From Thermoanaerobacterales bacterium (lineage in GTDB: Bacteria; Bacillota; Thermosediminibacteria; Thermosediminibacterales; Tepidanaerobacteraceae), in the NCBI GenBank assembly GCA_012840135.1, contig DUMA01000026.1, positions 1 through 54,546 of the forward strand: a stretch of 54,546 bases of DNA. The letters run 5' to 3'. Below are positions 28,286 to 37,269 of this stretch, in pieces. A program made the position numbers and the translations under genes. The notes below the pieces were generated by a model. That model searched no databases and was not told the DNA's origin. It saw nothing but the letters and a program-made list of their open reading frames with translations. Position 1 is the stretch's first letter. Each line of letters begins with the position of its first letter.

Positions 28286-28305
28286 TTTAAGGAGGAGATG
28301 ATATA

Positions 28306-29589
28306 TTGCTTACACAGGCTCCCAGAGGGACAAGAGATATTTTGCCTGAAGAAGCCGGTAAGTGGGTATTTCTTGAGAATAAATTCCGGGAAATATGCCG
28401 CAGGTTTTCTTATAAAGAAATAAGGACGCCGGTTTTCGAGCATACCGAACTTTTTCAGAGGGGGGTGGGGGAAACCACCGATATAGTTGAAAAGGAGATG
28501 TACACCTTCCTGGATAAATCCGGAAGAAGCATAACGTTGAAACCTGAAGGTACCGCCCCCACTGCCAGAGCTTATATAGAACATAAATTATATACACAGA
28601 CCCTGCCGGTGAAACTTTTTTACATCATTCCAGGGTTCAGATATGAAAGGCCGCAGGCTGGCAGACTTCGAGAATTTCATCAGTTCGGCATAGAGGCTTT
28701 TGGCTCTGAAAGCCCCCATATTGATGTGGAAGTAATGTTACTTGCCGTGTCTTTTTTAAAAAACCTGGGCCTTGATGATATAAAGCTTCATATAAATTCC
28801 ATCGGCTGTGAAACATGCAGATCAGATTATGTAAAGGCTTTAAAGGATTTTCTTGGTGAAAGTAGACAAAACCTCTGCGACACATGTAGATCGAGATTGG
28901 ACAGAAATCCTCTAAGGGTTTTAGACTGTAAAAATCCCGATTGCCAGAGAACACTTAAAGAGGCCCCGGCAGTGCTGGATTTTCTTTGCGAAAAATGTAA
29001 GACCCACTTTGAAACAATAAAAAATGATCTTTCACTTTTAAAGATCGATTATAAAGTAGATCCCAGAATTGTCAGAGGTCTTGATTATTATACCAGGACG
29101 GTTTTTGAAATAATTTCAGATGACCTTGGAGCCCAGAGCACAGTATGTGGCGGGGGCAGGTATGACAACCTGGTCCAAGAATGCGGTGGTCCGACGACGC
29201 CTGCTGCAGGCTTTGGAATGGGGATAGAGCGGCTTATAACCATCCTGGAAAAAAAGAATTTATTGAAAATACCCGAAGAAAAAGTGGATGTATATATTGC
29301 ACCTCTGACAGAGGAATACGGGAATACGGCGCTTAGACTCCTTTACAGATTTAGAGAAAATGGGATTTCGGCGGAAACCGACTACCTGAAAAGAAGCTTA
29401 AAGGCGCAAATGAAATATGCCGATAAGATTATGGCTCAATTTGTTGTTTTAATAGGAGAAGAAGAAGAAAGCTCCGGCTTTTATACGGTTAAAGATCTTG
29501 CTACTGGACAACAGCAGAAGGTTGCCGGAGATAAAATATTTGAGTATATATCAAATAATATACGGAAAGGTTGTGGCGAAGTTGAATGA
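28306..29589 (+). CDS. hisS: Histidyl-tRNA synthetase
   Basis: 427 residues from TTG, with GGAGGAGA as SD. This is a class II synthetase: motif 1 region RTPVFEHTELFQRGVGETTD, motif 2 GFRYERPQAGRLREFHQFG, the HisRS-specific GLDYYTRTVFE, and an anticodon domain from about 330. The cysteines near 185-228 (CETC, CDTC, CEKC) are more numerous than in most HisRS. aspS overlaps its 3' end, so they share a transcript under His T-box control. Confidence 0.96.
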   Translation: MLTQAPRGTRDILPEEAGKWVFLENKFREICRRFSYKEIRTPVFEHTELFQRGVGETTDIVEKEMYTFLDKSGRSITLKPEGTAPTARAYIEHKLYTQTLPVKLFYIIPGFRYERPQAGRLREFHQFGIEAFGSESPHIDVEVMLLAVSFLKNLGLDDIKLHINSIGCETCRSDYVKALKDFLGESRQNLCDTCRSRLDRNPLRVLDCKNPDCQRTLKEAPAVLDFLCEKCKTHFETIKNDLSLLKIDYKVDPRIVRGLDYYTRTVFEIISDDLGAQSTVCGGGRYDNLVQECGGPTTPAAGFGMGIERLITILEKKNLLKIPEEKVDVYIAPLTEEYGNTALRLLYRFRENGISAETDYLKRSLKAQMKYADKIMAQFVVLIGEEEESSGFYTVKDLATGQQQKVAGDKIFEYISNNIRKGCGEVE

Positions 29590-31354
29590 AAAAATCAAGA
29601 GGACCCATTACTGTGGTCAATTGAGAGAAAGCGATGTGGGAAGTGAAGTAGGTCTCATGGGATGGATTCAAACCCGCAGAGATCTGGGAGGAATAATTTT
29701 TTTAGATTTAAGAGACCGAAGCGGCATATGCCAGGTAGTAATTAACCCTGAACACTCCGAAGCTTTTGAAATAGCAGAAGAAATACGAAGCGAATATGTC
29801 GTTGCGGTTAAAGGAAAAGTAGCCTTAAGACCCGAGGAAAACGTGAATCCAAAAATCCCCACCGGTTTTGTAGAAATAATATGCGAGCAACTTGTCATAT
29901 TAAATAAGTCAAAAACACCTCCATTTCCCATAGAGGATAATATAAATGTGGACGAGAGCGTAAGGCTTAAATACAGGTATCTGGATTTGAGAAGACCCCG
30001 GATGCTAAATAATATTCTCTTTCGCAACAGGGTAAATAAAGCTATAAGAGATTTTCTGGCTGAAAATGGGTTCATAGAAGTTGAGACACCGATGCTTACC
30101 AGAAGCACTCCTGAAGGTGCAAGAGACTATTTGGTACCGAGCAGGGTGAATCCGGGCTCCTTTTACGCATTGCCTCAGTCCCCTCAGCTTTTCAAACAGA
30201 TTTTAATGGTAGCAGGTATTGAGCGCTATTATCAAATAGCCAGGTGCTTCAGAGATGAAGATTTAAGAGCGGACAGGCAGCCTGAGTTTACGCAGCTTGA
30301 TATGGAAATGTCTTTTGTGGAAGTAGATGATGTCATCAGTTTAAATGAAAAATTGATAAAATATATAGTAGAGCAAGCCTCCGGCAGAAAAGTTGACATA
30401 CCTTTCAGGAGATTGACCTACAAGGAAGCTATGGAAAAGTACGGCACTGATAAACCTGATCTGAGATTTGGCATGGAGATGGTTAACGTTTCCGACATTG
30501 CATCTCAAAGCGATTTTAAGGTTTTTGCCGATGCTGTGAAAGATGGCGGCATAGTAAAAGGTATAAATATACAGAAAGGTGGGCAGATTTTCAGCCGCCG
30601 GCAGATAGATGAACTGGTAGAAAAAGCAAAAGAACTTGGTTCGAAGGGAATGGCGTGGATCAATTTAACGCCTGAAGGGGTCAAATCACCCATAGCGAAA
30701 TTCTTTACTGAGGATAAAATGAATGAATTATTGGTGAGGATGGATGCTAAAACCAATGACCTTCTTATTTTTATGGCGGATACCGATGCGAACAAGGTCC
30801 TTTCTACAATGGGGCAGATGAGGCTACACCTCGGTAAAACTCTAGGCTTAATGAAAAAGGATGCCTTGGAATTTCTGTGGGTAACGGAATTTCCGCTGCT
30901 GGAATACAGCGAGGAGGAAAAAAGATTCGTAGCCATGCATCATCCTTTCACTTCGCCTATGGATGAAGATATTCCGCTACTAGACCAGGATCCGTCAAGA
31001 GTGAGGGCAAAAGCGTATGATATTGTATTGAACGGAACGGAACTGGGAGGCGGCAGTATTAGAATCCATAGCTCATCACTGCAGCAAAAAATGTTTGAAG
31101 TGCTAGGCTTTACCGAAGAAAGGGCAAAAAGCAATTTTGGATTTTTGCTACAGGCTTTTGAATACGGTACACCTCCCCATGGCGGTATAGCCTATGGTCT
31201 TGATCGCATGGTAATGCTATTGCAGGGTCTTGATAGTATAAGGGATTGCATTGCTTTTCCTAAAACTCAGAATGCCATGTGCCTTATGACAGGAGCCCCT
31301 GCGGAAGTAGAACCCAGGCAGTTGAGAGATCTTCATTTAAAGGTAACAATTTGA
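29573..31354 (+). CDS. aspS: Aspartyl-tRNA synthetase
   Basis: 594 residues from the GTG at 29573 with GGAAAGG just upstream, overlapping hisS by 17 bases. The frame extends to 29498 inside hisS, but the usual AspRS length fits 29573. It has an N-terminal OB anticodon domain (WIQTRRDLGGIIFLDLRDRSG) and class II motifs (YRYLDLRRP, QSPQLFKQ, IARCFRDEDLRADRQPEFTQLD). The bacterial GAD insert lies near 300-400 and motif 3 near the end (GGIAYGLDRMVMLL). A Gln or Asn-type discriminating form cannot be told by eye. Confidence 0.95.
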   Translation: MAKLNEKIKRTHYCGQLRESDVGSEVGLMGWIQTRRDLGGIIFLDLRDRSGICQVVINPEHSEAFEIAEEIRSEYVVAVKGKVALRPEENVNPKIPTGFVEIICEQLVILNKSKTPPFPIEDNINVDESVRLKYRYLDLRRPRMLNNILFRNRVNKAIRDFLAENGFIEVETPMLTRSTPEGARDYLVPSRVNPGSFYALPQSPQLFKQILMVAGIERYYQIARCFRDEDLRADRQPEFTQLDMEMSFVEVDDVISLNEKLIKYIVEQASGRKVDIPFRRLTYKEAMEKYGTDKPDLRFGMEMVNVSDIASQSDFKVFADAVKDGGIVKGINIQKGGQIFSRRQIDELVEKAKELGSKGMAWINLTPEGVKSPIAKFFTEDKMNELLVRMDAKTNDLLIFMADTDANKVLSTMGQMRLHLGKTLGLMKKDALEFLWVTEFPLLEYSEEEKRFVAMHHPFTSPMDEDIPLLDQDPSRVRAKAYDIVLNGTELGGGSIRIHSSSLQQKMFEVLGFTEERAKSNFGFLLQAFEYGTPPHGGIAYGLDRMVMLLQGLDSIRDCIAFPKTQNAMCLMTGAPAEVEPRQLRDLHLKVTI

Positions 31355-31371
31355 GCTTAACCGGCTAAAAC

Positions 31372-31400
31372 TTGATTAAAAACGATATTTGTGGTATTAT
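31372..31400 (+). promoter_or_regulatory. Promoter of 6S RNA
   Basis: TTGATT (31372-31377), a 17-base spacer and TATTAT (31395-31400). Confidence 0.65.
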
Positions 31401-31406
31401 ATTTAC

Positions 31407-31609
31407 TAGAAAAAGCAAAAACATCCCTGCTGTGTGCGTGTAAACTGGCATAGTAAAGAGCCAACACTATGACATAGGGAGTTCGGTCTCTAAATGTGGC
31501 ATATAAGCCCTCGCAGAAGGGAAATATAAAGCATTTAGGAGAACACCCACTTGGGTTGAGCCGGGTCTCTATTTACTGCCAGTTGCACGGCATGGTGGGG
31601 TATTTTTTT
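31407..31609 (+). ncRNA. ssrS: 6S RNA (ssrS, bsrA-like)
   Basis: The transcript can fold into one long rod. CATCCCTGCTGTG near 31422 pairs with the GGCATGGTGGGG stretch near 31590-31600. CTGGCATAGTAAAGAG (31445-31460) pairs with CTCTATTTACTGCCAG (31567-31582). An open centre with GTTCGGTCTC lies between. A T run at 31603-31609 ends it. Its length of about 200 and location between aspS and tcdA match Bacillus bsrA. 6S RNA binds sigma-A RNA polymerase as a promoter mimic. Confidence 0.85.
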
Positions 31610-31621
31610 GAGGTGAAAAAT

Positions 31622-32374
31622 TTGCAGCACAGGTTTTCCAGGTCACAGCTTCTTATAGGCGATGAAGGCCTTAAAAAGTTAAAAAAATCAAAAGTAGCAG
31701 TGATAGGTATAGGCGGGGTTGGGTCCTTTGCGGTAGAAGCCTTAGCTAGAGCAGGCATTGGAGAACTTATTCTGGTAGATGATGATGTTATATGTATCAC
31801 AAACATAAACCGCCAAATTCATGCGTTGGAATCTACCGTAGGACTGCCTAAAGTGGAAGTAATGAAAAAAAGAATTCTTGATATAAACCCCAATGCTCAT
31901 GTCACATGTTTTAAAGATTTTTATTCGGAAGAAAATGCGGATAAAATTTTAGCGGGTGATATTGATTATGTGGTAGACGCAATAGATACCATCAAATCGA
32001 AAGTTGACCTTATTATAAAATGCAAAAAATTAAACATTCCCATAATTTCTTCCATGGGAGCTGGAAATAAGTTGGATCCGACCCTCTTCAGAGTAGCCGA
32101 TATTTCTCAAACTTCAGTGTGCCCTATGGCTCGAGTTCTTCGAAAAGAACTCAAAAAGCATGGCATACTAAAGGGCGTGAAAGTGGTGTTTTCTACTGAA
32201 AGGCCGGTCAAAACCGTGCAGGAAAATTTGTGCAAGACAAGATGTATCTGTCCCAGAGATTCCGTTAAACACTGCAACTTCAAAAGAAGTATTCCGGGGA
32301 GCATATCTTATGTACCGTCAGTCGCAGGTTTAATCATGGCGGGGGAAGTAATAAGAGATATTCTAAATATTTGA
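31622..32374 (+). CDS. tcdA: tRNA threonylcarbamoyladenosine dehydratase TcdA (E1-like)
   Basis: 250 residues from the TTG at 31622 behind GAGGTG. The open frame starts at 31496, but that part lies inside 6S RNA and is not coding. ThiF/E1 nucleotide motif GIGGVGSFAVEALARAGIGELILVDDD (about 30-56) and NINRQ follow. It makes the cyclic form of t6A37 in ANN-reading tRNAs. The C-terminal third has several cysteines (CKTRCICPRDSVKHC) that may bind metal. Confidence 0.9.
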   Translation: MQHRFSRSQLLIGDEGLKKLKKSKVAVIGIGGVGSFAVEALARAGIGELILVDDDVICITNINRQIHALESTVGLPKVEVMKKRILDINPNAHVTCFKDFYSEENADKILAGDIDYVVDAIDTIKSKVDLIIKCKKLNIPIISSMGAGNKLDPTLFRVADISQTSVCPMARVLRKELKKHGILKGVKVVFSTERPVKTVQENLCKTRCICPRDSVKHCNFKRSIPGSISYVPSVAGLIMAGEVIRDILNI

Positions 32375-32399
32375 CAATTGTAATGCAACGTTATATAAT
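32371..32399 (+). promoter_or_regulatory. Promoter of csoR
   Basis: TTGACA (32371-32376), a 17-base spacer and TATAAT (32394-32399). It starts inside the last codons of tcdA. Confidence 0.88.
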
Positions 32400-32403
32400 A
32401 ATT

Positions 32404-32420
32404 ATACCCCTAGATGGTAT
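32404..32420 (+). promoter_or_regulatory. Putative CsoR-type operator
   Basis: ATACC...GGTAT dyad (ATACCCCTAGATGGTAT) just downstream of the -10. It resembles known CsoR-family sites with ATACC(C) half-sites. The right half lacks two of the G's. Confidence 0.5.
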
Positions 32421-32433
32421 TGGAGGTAGTTAC

Positions 32434-32721
32434 ATGAAATGTGATAGCAATTGTTCATATTTAGAGAGTAAAGAAAATATTTTAAGACGTTTAAAAAAAA
32501 TTGAAGGCCAGGTAAAAGGAATACAAAAAATGGTAGAAGAAGAAAAATATTGTGTTGATATACTGATACAGATTGCAGCGGTTCGGGCAGCTTTAAATAA
32601 GGTAGGCTTAATAATTTTCGAAGACCATACCAGGGGCTGTGTTGCCCAGGCAATGAATACTGAAAAGCGGGATGAAAAGATATCCGAATTGGTGGATATC
32701 ATATTCAAATTTATTAAGTAG
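32434..32721 (+). CDS. CsoR/RcnR (DUF156) metal-sensing repressor
   Basis: 95 residues from the ATG behind GGAGG. The family's Cu(I) ligands Cys-His-Cys are present: C40 (EKYCVD), H65 and C69 (EDHTRGC), in an all-helical fold. Extra cysteines lie at 3 and 7. Apo-protein binds DNA and metal or persulfide releases it. A dyad at the transcription start suggests autorepression. The usual copper ATPase and chaperone are not next to it; the next gene is a RseC-like protein. Confidence 0.87.
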   Translation: MKCDSNCSYLESKENILRRLKKIEGQVKGIQKMVEEEKYCVDILIQIAAVRAALNKVGLIIFEDHTRGCVAQAMNTEKRDEKISELVDIIFKFIK

Positions 32722-32729
32722 CAAGGCGG

Positions 32730-33164
32730 GTGAAAGTGTTGAAAGAAAAAGCTTTGGTTGTGGAAAACAAGGGAAATGACGCCAAAGTGGAAATATTGAG
32801 GTCATCTGCGTGCGACCACTGCAGGGCATGCTCGGTAGGTACAGAAAAAAAGTCTTTTTTTGTTTGGGCTAAAAATCCTTTAAAAGCAAAGGTTGGCCAG
32901 CTGGTTGAAGTGGAAATGCAGGCATCCACTCTGCTTTCGGCCACTTTTATAGTATATGTAATACCTCTTGTGGCTTTTATAGTAGGAATAGGACTTGGTT
33001 ATAGTGTAGCGGGATTTTTCAACATAAAATCTTCGGAGTTGTTTTCACTGCTGATGGGTATAATTGTTATGGGGTTTAGTTTTTTGGGAATTTATTTTTA
33101 TAACAAAAAAGCTGAAAAAACCAAAAAATATTTTTCGAACATAGTAAATATTTTAGAACAATGA
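32730..33164 (+). CDS. RseC / SoxR-reducing-system family membrane protein
   Basis: 144 residues from GTG (32730); a GTG at 32736 or TTG at 32739 is equally possible given the AAGGCGGG SD. The N-terminal cytoplasmic part carries CDHCRAC (C28, C31, C34), the family's metal/redox motif. Two membrane helices follow (about 65-90 and 97-120) and a basic tail. Relatives help reduce SoxR or regulate sigma-E, and Rnf-linked versions exist. It sits 8 bases after csoR, probably in one transcript. Confidence 0.82.
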   Translation: MKVLKEKALVVENKGNDAKVEILRSSACDHCRACSVGTEKKSFFVWAKNPLKAKVGQLVEVEMQASTLLSATFIVYVIPLVAFIVGIGLGYSVAGFFNIKSSELFSLLMGIIVMGFSFLGIYFYNKKAEKTKKYFSNIVNILEQ

Positions 33165-33174
33165 ACTGCTTGTA

Positions 33175-33204
33175 TTGACAATGAGGGCAATTTTTTAATA
33201 TAAT
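33175..33204 (+). promoter_or_regulatory. Promoter of alaS
   Basis: TTGACA (33175-33180), an 18-base spacer and TATAAT (33199-33204). The leader to the start is only about 30 bases, so no T-box is present here. Confidence 0.8.
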
Positions 33205-33238
33205 TCATTCGAGTGCAAATTTATGGAGGTTTTGTCAG

Positions 33239-35875
33239 ATGATGACAAGCAACGAAATAAGAGAGAAGTTCCTTAGTTTTTTTGAAAGTAAAGGCCATAC
33301 CAGAGTAGCCAGCTCTTCACTGGTGCCTCATAATGACCCAACACTCCTTTTTGCCAATGCTGGAATGAACCAGTTTAAAGATGTTTTTTTAGGGTTGAAG
33401 CAATTGCCCTTTAAAAGAGCTACTACATCCCAAAAATGTGTACGAGCCGGCGGGAAGCACAATGATTTGGAAAGCGTTGGAAGGACTGCTAGGCATCATA
33501 CATTTTTTGAAATGCTTGGAAATTTTTCCTTCGGAGATTATTTTAAAAAGGAAGCTATTGCCTATGCTTGGGAATTTTTGACGGAAGTGTTGGGTCTCCC
33601 AAAAGACAAATTATGGGTGAGCATATACAAGGAAGATGATGAAGCCTTTGAATTGTGGCAAAAAGTGGCAAAAATCCCGGCAGACAGAATAGTACGCATG
33701 GGTGAAAAAGATAACTTCTGGAGCATGGGGGATACAGGACCGTGCGGTCCCTGCAGTGAAATATATATAGACAGAGGAGAAGAGCACCGATGCGATGCTG
33801 TGGAATGCAGAATTGGCAAATGTGATTGCGACCGCTGGAGGGAATTGTGGAATCTTGTATTCATGCAGTATAACAGGGATGAAAATGGAACGTTGACACC
33901 ACTGCCAAGGCCAAGCATAGATACTGGTATGGGCCTTGAGAGAATAGCTACGGTCATGCAAAATGTCTACAGTAATTATGATACCGACCTGCTGAGGCCT
34001 ATTATTGCATTTGTAGAAAATATGACGGGCAAAAAATACTATGGGGATGACAGAGGTTTCCCGTTCAGAGTTATAGCAGACCATTCCAGGGCCATAACAT
34101 TTTTGATATCCGATGGAGTTATTCCTGGCAATGAAGGAAGAAGCTATGTACTGAGGAGAATCCTGAGGCGCGCTGCTCGATATGGCAGAGAACTGGATCT
34201 GAACGGTCCCTTCCTTCACAAAATAATTCCCCAGGTAGTATCATTGATGGAAGGTGCCTATCCCGAATTGAGAAAGAATATGGATTATGTCCAGAAAGTG
34301 GTTAAATCTGAGGAAGAACGTTTCAACGAGACATTAAGCGATGGCTTGAAAATGCTTTCTGAAGGCCTGAACAAACTAGAGCAGGAGCATAAAAATGTTG
34401 TTCCTGGAGAAATGGCTTTTATGCTGTACGATACTTATGGATTTCCGTTAGATTTAACCCGTGATGTAGCCCAGGAAAAGGGCTTTTCCGTAGACATTAA
34501 ATCATTTGAAGAACTAATGGAAAAACAGAGGGAAAAAGCCAAGGCAGCAAGAAAAGAAAGTTATAGAATTGATGAGCTTTTTGAGATCCTGGCACCTCTT
34601 CCGCCGACAGAGTTTTTAGGATATGATAGTCTAGAATCGGAAGCTCAGGTGCAGCTTATTGTATCGAACATGGAAACTGTTGAAAGTTTTGACGACAACT
34701 CTAAAGAAGCAGTGATGGTGCTGGATAAAACCCCGTTTTACGGTGAGGCCGGCGGTCAGGTGGGAGATACGGGCGTTATAGAAAACGACAATTTTATCTT
34801 CAGGGTTTATGATACGCAAAAAACCCCGGATGGTAAGTACTACCATATAGGAAAGTTGGAAAAAGGTGAAGTCAGCATAAAAGACAGGGTAATTGCCAGG
34901 GTTGATGTTGATAGAAGAAAAGACATTGCTCGCAACCATAGTGCCACTCACCTCTTGCACAGATCTTTAAAACAGGTCCTGGGAGAACATGTTAGCCAGG
35001 CAGGGTCCCTTGTAAATGATGCCAGATTAAGATTTGATTTTTCGCACCACTCAGCTATGACATTGGAAGAATTGAGGCAAACTGAAAAAAGGGTCAATGA
35101 AGCTATACTGAGTAATTTGCCTGTAAATGTAGAGGTTACAACTGTGCAGGATGCTCAAAAGCGCGGAGCTATAGCTTTATTTGGAGAAAAGTACGGGGAA
35201 AAAGTGCGCATGGTAAGCATGGGTGATTACAGCATAGAACTTTGCGGTGGTACCCATGTAAAGTCCACTTCAGAAATAGGATTGTTTAAAATAGTTTCAG
35301 AATCAAGTATCGGTGCGGGCTTGAGGCGCATTGAAGCCGTTACCGGCAAAAATTTGTTGAACTACCTGAATATTACGCTGCAGAATTTGAATGATGTCGC
35401 TGATTTGCTTAAAACCTCACCCCAGGAAGTCTATCAAAAAATTAATGAATTGATGGAGAGGTTAAAGGAACAGGAAAGAGAGATCGAAGCTTTGAGCCAG
35501 CAGGCCATAAATGCTCAAATAGAAGACATTATCTTGAAGAAAATAGATATAGATGGAATTGATGTAATTTCTACAAGGGTAAAAGCGAGAGGAATGGAAG
35601 ACTTAAGGAAAATGAGCGATGCCTTAAGACAGAAATTAAAGAGTGGAATCATTGTCCTCGGAAGTGTTACGGGTGAAAAAGTAAACTTTGTGGCCTCCGT
35701 TTCCGAAGACCTCATTAAAAAGGGCTACAATGCAGGTAAAATTGTAAAGCATGTCGCAGCCATAACAGGTGGAGGCGGTGGCGGTAGAAGTGATTTTGCT
35801 CAGGCAGGTGGGAAAAATCCGGAGAAAATCGAAGAAGCTCTAAGTTCCATAGCCCGGATTTTAAGAACTATTTAA
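33239..35875 (+). CDS. alaS: Alanyl-tRNA synthetase
   Basis: 878 residues. Two ATGs in tandem (33239, 33242) follow GGAGG. The class II catalytic domain comes first (FFESKGHTRVASSSLVPHNDPTLLFANAGMNQF and GMGLERIA). The editing domain follows (about 550-700), with its zinc site HSATHLLH and CGGTH. A coiled coil and DHHA1-like C-Ala domain ends with HVAAITGGGGGGRSDFAQAGG. It is complete and of normal length. Confidence 0.97.
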   Translation: MMTSNEIREKFLSFFESKGHTRVASSSLVPHNDPTLLFANAGMNQFKDVFLGLKQLPFKRATTSQKCVRAGGKHNDLESVGRTARHHTFFEMLGNFSFGDYFKKEAIAYAWEFLTEVLGLPKDKLWVSIYKEDDEAFELWQKVAKIPADRIVRMGEKDNFWSMGDTGPCGPCSEIYIDRGEEHRCDAVECRIGKCDCDRWRELWNLVFMQYNRDENGTLTPLPRPSIDTGMGLERIATVMQNVYSNYDTDLLRPIIAFVENMTGKKYYGDDRGFPFRVIADHSRAITFLISDGVIPGNEGRSYVLRRILRRAARYGRELDLNGPFLHKIIPQVVSLMEGAYPELRKNMDYVQKVVKSEEERFNETLSDGLKMLSEGLNKLEQEHKNVVPGEMAFMLYDTYGFPLDLTRDVAQEKGFSVDIKSFEELMEKQREKAKAARKESYRIDELFEILAPLPPTEFLGYDSLESEAQVQLIVSNMETVESFDDNSKEAVMVLDKTPFYGEAGGQVGDTGVIENDNFIFRVYDTQKTPDGKYYHIGKLEKGEVSIKDRVIARVDVDRRKDIARNHSATHLLHRSLKQVLGEHVSQAGSLVNDARLRFDFSHHSAMTLEELRQTEKRVNEAILSNLPVNVEVTTVQDAQKRGAIALFGEKYGEKVRMVSMGDYSIELCGGTHVKSTSEIGLFKIVSESSIGAGLRRIEAVTGKNLLNYLNITLQNLNDVADLLKTSPQEVYQKINELMERLKEQEREIEALSQQAINAQIEDIILKKIDIDGIDVISTRVKARGMEDLRKMSDALRQKLKSGIIVLGSVTGEKVNFVASVSEDLIKKGYNAGKIVKHVAAITGGGGGGRSDFAQAGGKNPEKIEEALSSIARILRTI

Positions 35876-35924
35876 CATGAAGGGTTTGGAATAAAAAGTT
35901 ATTAGTTTGAAATAATATAAAGGA

Positions 35925-35952
35925 AAAGCGTGGAATTTTCCACGCTTTTGAA
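35925..35952 (+). terminator. Terminator after alaS
   Basis: AAAGCGTGGAA and TTCCACGCTTT form an 11-bp stem with a 2-base loop and a short T tail (35925-35949). Confidence 0.65.
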
Positions 35953-36014
35953 TTGAAAAGAGGATTTTTAGTTTACATATAGAATATATCTTAATAGAAA
36001 GAGAGGGAGACGCG

Positions 36015-36272
36015 ATGGGGCAGAATTTCCAGGAAACCATGAAATTTAAAGTTCAAAAAGAACAGGCAGCTGATACTAAGGAAATACTTCAGAAGGTTTA
36101 TGATGCTCTTAAACAAAAGGGGTACAACCCGATAAATCAGATTGTAGGTTATATTTTATCCGGAGATCCAGCATATATAACAAGTTTTAATAATGCCAGA
36201 AACCTCATCAGAAAATTAGAGCGTGATGAGCTTCTGGAGGAACTATTAAAAAATTACATCGAGGAATCTTGA
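36015..36272 (+). CDS. IreB family regulatory phosphoprotein
   Basis: 85 residues with GAGGGAGA as SD. It matches the DUF965/IreB family along its whole length ([41 protein letters not shown]). In Enterococcus IreB is phosphorylated by the PASTA kinase IreK and affects cephalosporin tolerance. The threonine near the N-terminus (ADTKEI or QETMKF) would be the phosphosite by analogy. It sits in the alaS-ireB-ruvX-DUF1292 cluster common in Firmicutes. Confidence 0.9.
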   Translation: MGQNFQETMKFKVQKEQAADTKEILQKVYDALKQKGYNPINQIVGYILSGDPAYITSFNNARNLIRKLERDELLEELLKNYIEES

Positions 36273-36307
36273 GCAACGGAGCTTAGTTTTTTAAGGAAGG
36301 TTTTTGA

Positions 36308-37255
36308 ATGGAGTATAAAATTTTAGGCAGAACGGGGATAAGGGTTTCACGCCTTTGTTTTGGTAGTTTGGGGATAAGTCCCCTTCAATCGCACCTGCCT
36401 ATAGAGGAAGGAACAGATGTAATTCTGGAAGCCATCCGGGCAGGTGTTAATTTTATTGATACGGCAGAGTTCTATAATAATTACTCTTACATAAAAAAAG
36501 CTTTAAAGTTTACAAAAGAGGATATAGTGATTGTGTCGAAATCTTACGCATATACTTATGAAGATATGCGATCCAGTGTAGAAAAAGCCAGAAAAGAGCT
36601 GGATAGGGATGTTATAGATATTTTCATGCTTCATGAGCAGGAATCCAGACTCACACTGAAAGGTCACAGGGAAGCCCTGAAATATTTAATCGAAGCCAAG
36701 GAAAAGGGTATAATAAGAGCCGTAGGAGTTTCTACTCACGCGATAGAAGTGGTAGAAGCTGCTGCAACTATGAGTGAAATTGACGTAATTCATCCCATAA
36801 TAAACATAAAAGGGCTCGGCATAAAAGATGGCAATATACATCAATTGGAAAAAGCTATCGAAAAAGCTTATAAAAATTGCAAGGGAATATATGGTATGAA
36901 ATGCCTGGGTGGTGGCAACCTTATAGGGATCAGGGAAAAGGCTTTTAAATATATTCTGGATTTCCCATACCTGCATTCAGTGGCAGTAGGCATGAAATCC
37001 AAAGATGAAGTCAAAGCAAATTGTTTAATATTTGAAGGCAAATCTGTGCCTGAAGAATTAACTGACAAACTTGACAGCCAGAAAAGAAGGCTTTTAATTG
37101 AAGATTGGTGTGAGGGCTGTGGTAGATGCGTACAGCATTGTAAGTTTAAAGCCCTTTCCATTGTTGATGGAAAATCAAAAGTGGACCCGGATCGCTGTAT
37201 ATTGTGCGGTTACTGTGCCGGTTACTGTCCAGAGTTCTGTATAAAAATTGTTTAA
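36308..37255 (+). CDS. Aldo/keto reductase with C-terminal 2[4Fe-4S] ferredoxin domain
   Basis: 315 residues. The aldo/keto reductase barrel (1-265) opens with the family start ILGRTGIRVSRLCFGSLGI. The catalytic-type set is Asp in FIDTAEFY, Tyr in the same string, Lys in VIVSKSY and His in FMLHEQE. A C-terminal bacterial ferredoxin has two CxxCxxCxxxC-type clusters: CEGCGRCVQHC and CILCGYCAGYC. The fusion suggests electron transfer from ferredoxin rather than only NADPH. Its substrate is unknown. It is inserted between ireB and ruvX, which are usually direct neighbours. Confidence 0.87.
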   Translation: MEYKILGRTGIRVSRLCFGSLGISPLQSHLPIEEGTDVILEAIRAGVNFIDTAEFYNNYSYIKKALKFTKEDIVIVSKSYAYTYEDMRSSVEKARKELDRDVIDIFMLHEQESRLTLKGHREALKYLIEAKEKGIIRAVGVSTHAIEVVEAAATMSEIDVIHPIINIKGLGIKDGNIHQLEKAIEKAYKNCKGIYGMKCLGGGNLIGIREKAFKYILDFPYLHSVAVGMKSKDEVKANCLIFEGKSVPEELTDKLDSQKRRLLIEDWCEGCGRCVQHCKFKALSIVDGKSKVDPDRCILCGYCAGYCPEFCIKIV

Positions 37256-37269
37256 GAGGGGTACTTTAA

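Noticed and set aside
31496-31621. N-terminal extension of tcdA from a GTG at 31496
   Set aside because: The region is the 6S RNA. The extension has no SD and does not resemble TcdA, which begins at 31622.
33205-33238. T-box before alaS
   Set aside because: The leader is far too short and lacks the GGTGGCACC core.
33611-34219. 202-codon open frame on the - strand across alaS
   Set aside because: Antisense shadow of a highly conserved gene.
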